A stretch of DNA of 20,347 bases from a virus. Each line of letters starts with the position of its first letter. Positions within the stretch are counted from its first letter, which is position 1. Positions 19,091-20,347 of this stretch are shown piece by piece. The translations under genes and the position numbers were made by a program. The notes beneath the pieces are model-generated. The model had not been told where the DNA came from and did no database searches. It saw only the letters and a program-made list of their open reading frames with translations. The stretch covers positions 1 to 20,347 of IMG/VR virus record IMGVR_UViG_3300036985_000876. One strand, written 5' to 3'.

Positions 19091-19178
19091 TTCTCTCTCC
19101 GTCCTCTCTGTCAAATTGGTGGGTGCGGATTAGGCTGACAGAGAGAAAGCCGTTTACGAATAAATCGCTCCGCACCCA
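19090..19178 (-). promoter_or_regulatory. Intercistronic RNA element with interleaved inverted repeats
   Basis: The 94-base spacer between tail tube and chaperone genes holds two perfect 10-bp inverted repeats that interleave. Stem A pairs 19120-19129 with 19169-19178 (TGGGTGCGGA/TCCGCACCCA on the plus strand); stem B pairs 19104-19113 with 19136-19145 (CTCTCTGTCA/TGACAGAGAG). The order A, B, A', B' permits an H-type pseudoknot or alternative single hairpins. A third 9-bp complementarity (19140-19148 with 19090-19098) would let an arm of stem B instead cover the chaperone Shine-Dalgarno region and the first base of its start codon. No U tract follows, so it is not an ordinary terminator. Confidence 0.6.
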
Positions 19179-19184
19179 AAGACT

Positions 19185-20333
19185 TTAGATCCAGTAGATA
19201 TCCAAATAACCTGCAGTTACAGATTTAGCTGAACCTGTAAATGCGATACTTACTTGTTGATCCATACCAGCTGATGAAGGGTCAGGGAAACTCAACTGAG
19301 CACCATGAACAACAACACCAATACCACCATTATCATTAATCGCTGTGTAGCCAATCATAACAGGTGCTTGAGAAATCTTCTTAGCCATTAATGACCAATC
19401 TGAATCAGCTAAATAAGCTGAACCAGAGATTTCAACAGCAGCAGTTCCTAATGAATAGTTCTGAGGAGCCAACTCACCCAAACAAACACTTGGTGTCATT
19501 CCGTTTGAGATAGTCAAATTCAAATTCTGAATACAGAATGTTGCAGGAGCACCCTCAACGAAAACAGTACCAACATCAGAAGAAGCATTTAATGGTTGAT
19601 CAGTGCCAGCTGCAAGAACTGTACGACCATCAGTCATAGGAACAGTTGGAGTTTCATATCCATTACCCATGAAGCTGAAAACTGCATTTGCAATAGAACC
19701 ATATTCAAAATTCAAAGCAAAAGAATTTACAAGCATACCACGGTATGAAATAGTCTTGTCTGTTAAGTCTTGGAAATCTTTCTCAATGCTAAAAGATTGC
19801 TCAGAAGTACCAACTTGAACACGAAGTGGACGAGTGATAGTTGCAGAAGCATCAGTTTCACTAGCAATTGTCTCTTTAGAAACAGTGATAGTTGTGCCAA
19901 CGATGTTTGTGATGTAAGCAGTACCATTATTTCTTTCATCTGTAAAGTTTGAAAGAATAACTAGGTCGCCAATTGCAAAGCTAGAAGCATTTGTAACACC
20001 AGCAATTGTCTTACCAATAGCTGTTACAGTTAATGAACCTGTAAATGTTACAACTGCTGTCCATGCAGCTTGCATCATACCAGCACGAAGAAAATCTTTA
20101 ATAGCAACATCACCAGATAACTCTGTATTGATATCACCACCGACATCTAAGCCAACTTGCACTTGACCAGCTGATTTGCGACTTGCCTGAATTTCTTCAG
20201 AAGTTGCAATCTGTGGTGTTCCAGAAAGCGATTCAGATGTGAATCGGGCAGTTTGAAAATCTCCACTCGCTGGCGTCGTGCCATAAGTGGCTTCAGCAAT
20301 ATATGCCAAACGAACTAGATTACTTGAACTCAT
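19185..20333 (-). CDS. Major tail tube protein (Phage_tube_2-like)
   Basis: 382 residues. The N-terminus NLVRLAYIAEATYGTTPASG, then FTSESLSG, EEIQASRKSAGQVQVGLDVG and GDINTELSGDVAIKDFLRAG matches the tail tube family seen in many siphophages (Phage_tube_2). Residues about 95-170 contain a small beta insert (KTIAGVTNASSFAIGDLVIL, RNNGTAYITNIVGTTITVS) of a kind that recurs in this family. From about 175 the tube-fold strands resume (SFSIEKDFQDLTDK, YRGMLVNSFALNF, VFSFMGNG), and it ends AGYLDIYWI. Hexameric rings of it would stack around the tape measure. AAGGAG at 20340-20345, six bases from the ATG, is the strongest ribosome binding site in the window, as expected for the most abundant tail protein. 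Confidence 0.88.
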   Translation of the reverse strand: MSSSNLVRLAYIAEATYGTTPASGDFQTARFTSESLSGTPQIATSEEIQASRKSAGQVQVGLDVGGDINTELSGDVAIKDFLRAGMMQAAWTAVVTFTGSLTVTAIGKTIAGVTNASSFAIGDLVILSNFTDERNNGTAYITNIVGTTITVSKETIASETDASATITRPLRVQVGTSEQSFSIEKDFQDLTDKTISYRGMLVNSFALNFEYGSIANAVFSFMGNGYETPTVPMTDGRTVLAAGTDQPLNASSDVGTVFVEGAPATFCIQNLNLTISNGMTPSVCLGELAPQNYSLGTAAVEISGSAYLADSDWSLMAKKISQAPVMIGYTAINDNGGIGVVVHGAQLSFPDPSSAGMDQQVSIAFTGSAKSVTAGYLDIYWI

Positions 20334-20339
20334 GACTAA

Positions 20340-20345
20340 CTCCTT
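20340..20345 (-). promoter_or_regulatory. Strong ribosome binding site of the tail tube gene
   Basis: AAGGAG on the leftward strand, six bases before the ATG at 20333. It fixes the start of the tail tube protein. Confidence 0.8.
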
Positions 20346-20347
20346 AT

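Noticed and set aside
19091-19114. Start of the chaperone gene at TTG 19114
   Set aside because: The ATG at 19090 has GGAG six bases upstream, while the TTG lies at the edge of the inverted-repeat element without a ribosome binding site.

Overview
The window looks like part of the genome of a tailed phage (Caudoviricetes) with a long, flexible, lambda-like non-contractile tail. The DNA is AT-rich, most genes have a Shine-Dalgarno sequence, and neighbouring genes usually overlap by 1-4 bases (ATGA, GTGA or TAATG). The lambda-type tail tip (NlpC/P60, J), an M15 peptidase endolysin and a gene-transfer-agent-type holin suggest a Gram-negative host. No structural gene resembles a bacterial chromosomal gene, so a free phage or prophage is equally possible from this piece alone.

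Layout. Positions 1-2049 read rightwards: the C-terminal part of a phage-encoded bacterial-type DNA polymerase III alpha subunit, a 57-aa membrane peptide and a 104-aa winged-helix-like protein, coupled by ATGA overlaps. Everything from 20333 down to 2036 reads leftwards and forms one late operon that converges on the first three genes with a 14-bp overlap. In transcription order it holds: tail tube protein (20333-19185); a 94-bp spacer with interleaved inverted repeats; tail assembly chaperone G and a G-T fusion made by a textbook -1 frameshift (19090-18429); an unassigned basic protein; tape measure (613 aa, predicting a tail of about 90 nm); gpM-like, DUF1833, NlpC/P60 and J tail-tip proteins; a self-cleaving S74 fibre; a glycine-rich adhesin-like protein; a small acidic protein; a cupin-like protein; a SAM methyltransferase; a BppU-like beta-sandwich protein; a 968-aa collagen-like fibre; a glycosyltransferase with a helical-repeat tail; and a lysis cassette of two single-TM proteins, a holin and an M15 endolysin.

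How the genes work together. The distal half (10948-3384) is a host-interaction module. Three different fibre or adhesin proteins follow J, and three enzyme-like proteins (cupin, methyltransferase, GT2 glycosyltransferase) are interleaved with them. The glycosyltransferase sits directly downstream of a Gly-Pro-Thr-rich collagen fibre, which suggests that the phage glycosylates its own fibre.

Most worth checking: (1) the frameshift signal A AAA AAC, 6-nt spacer and 9-bp hairpin at 18694-18737; (2) the pseudoknot-capable RNA element at 19090-19178, one arm of which could also cover the chaperone ribosome binding site; (3) a 10-mer, TGACAGAGAG, present in that element and again just upstream of the glycosyltransferase; (4) the collagen fibre and modification cassette. 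No tRNA, CRISPR, insertion sequence or attachment site was seen, and no gene-free stretch exceeds 300 bases; the longest is 94 bases.
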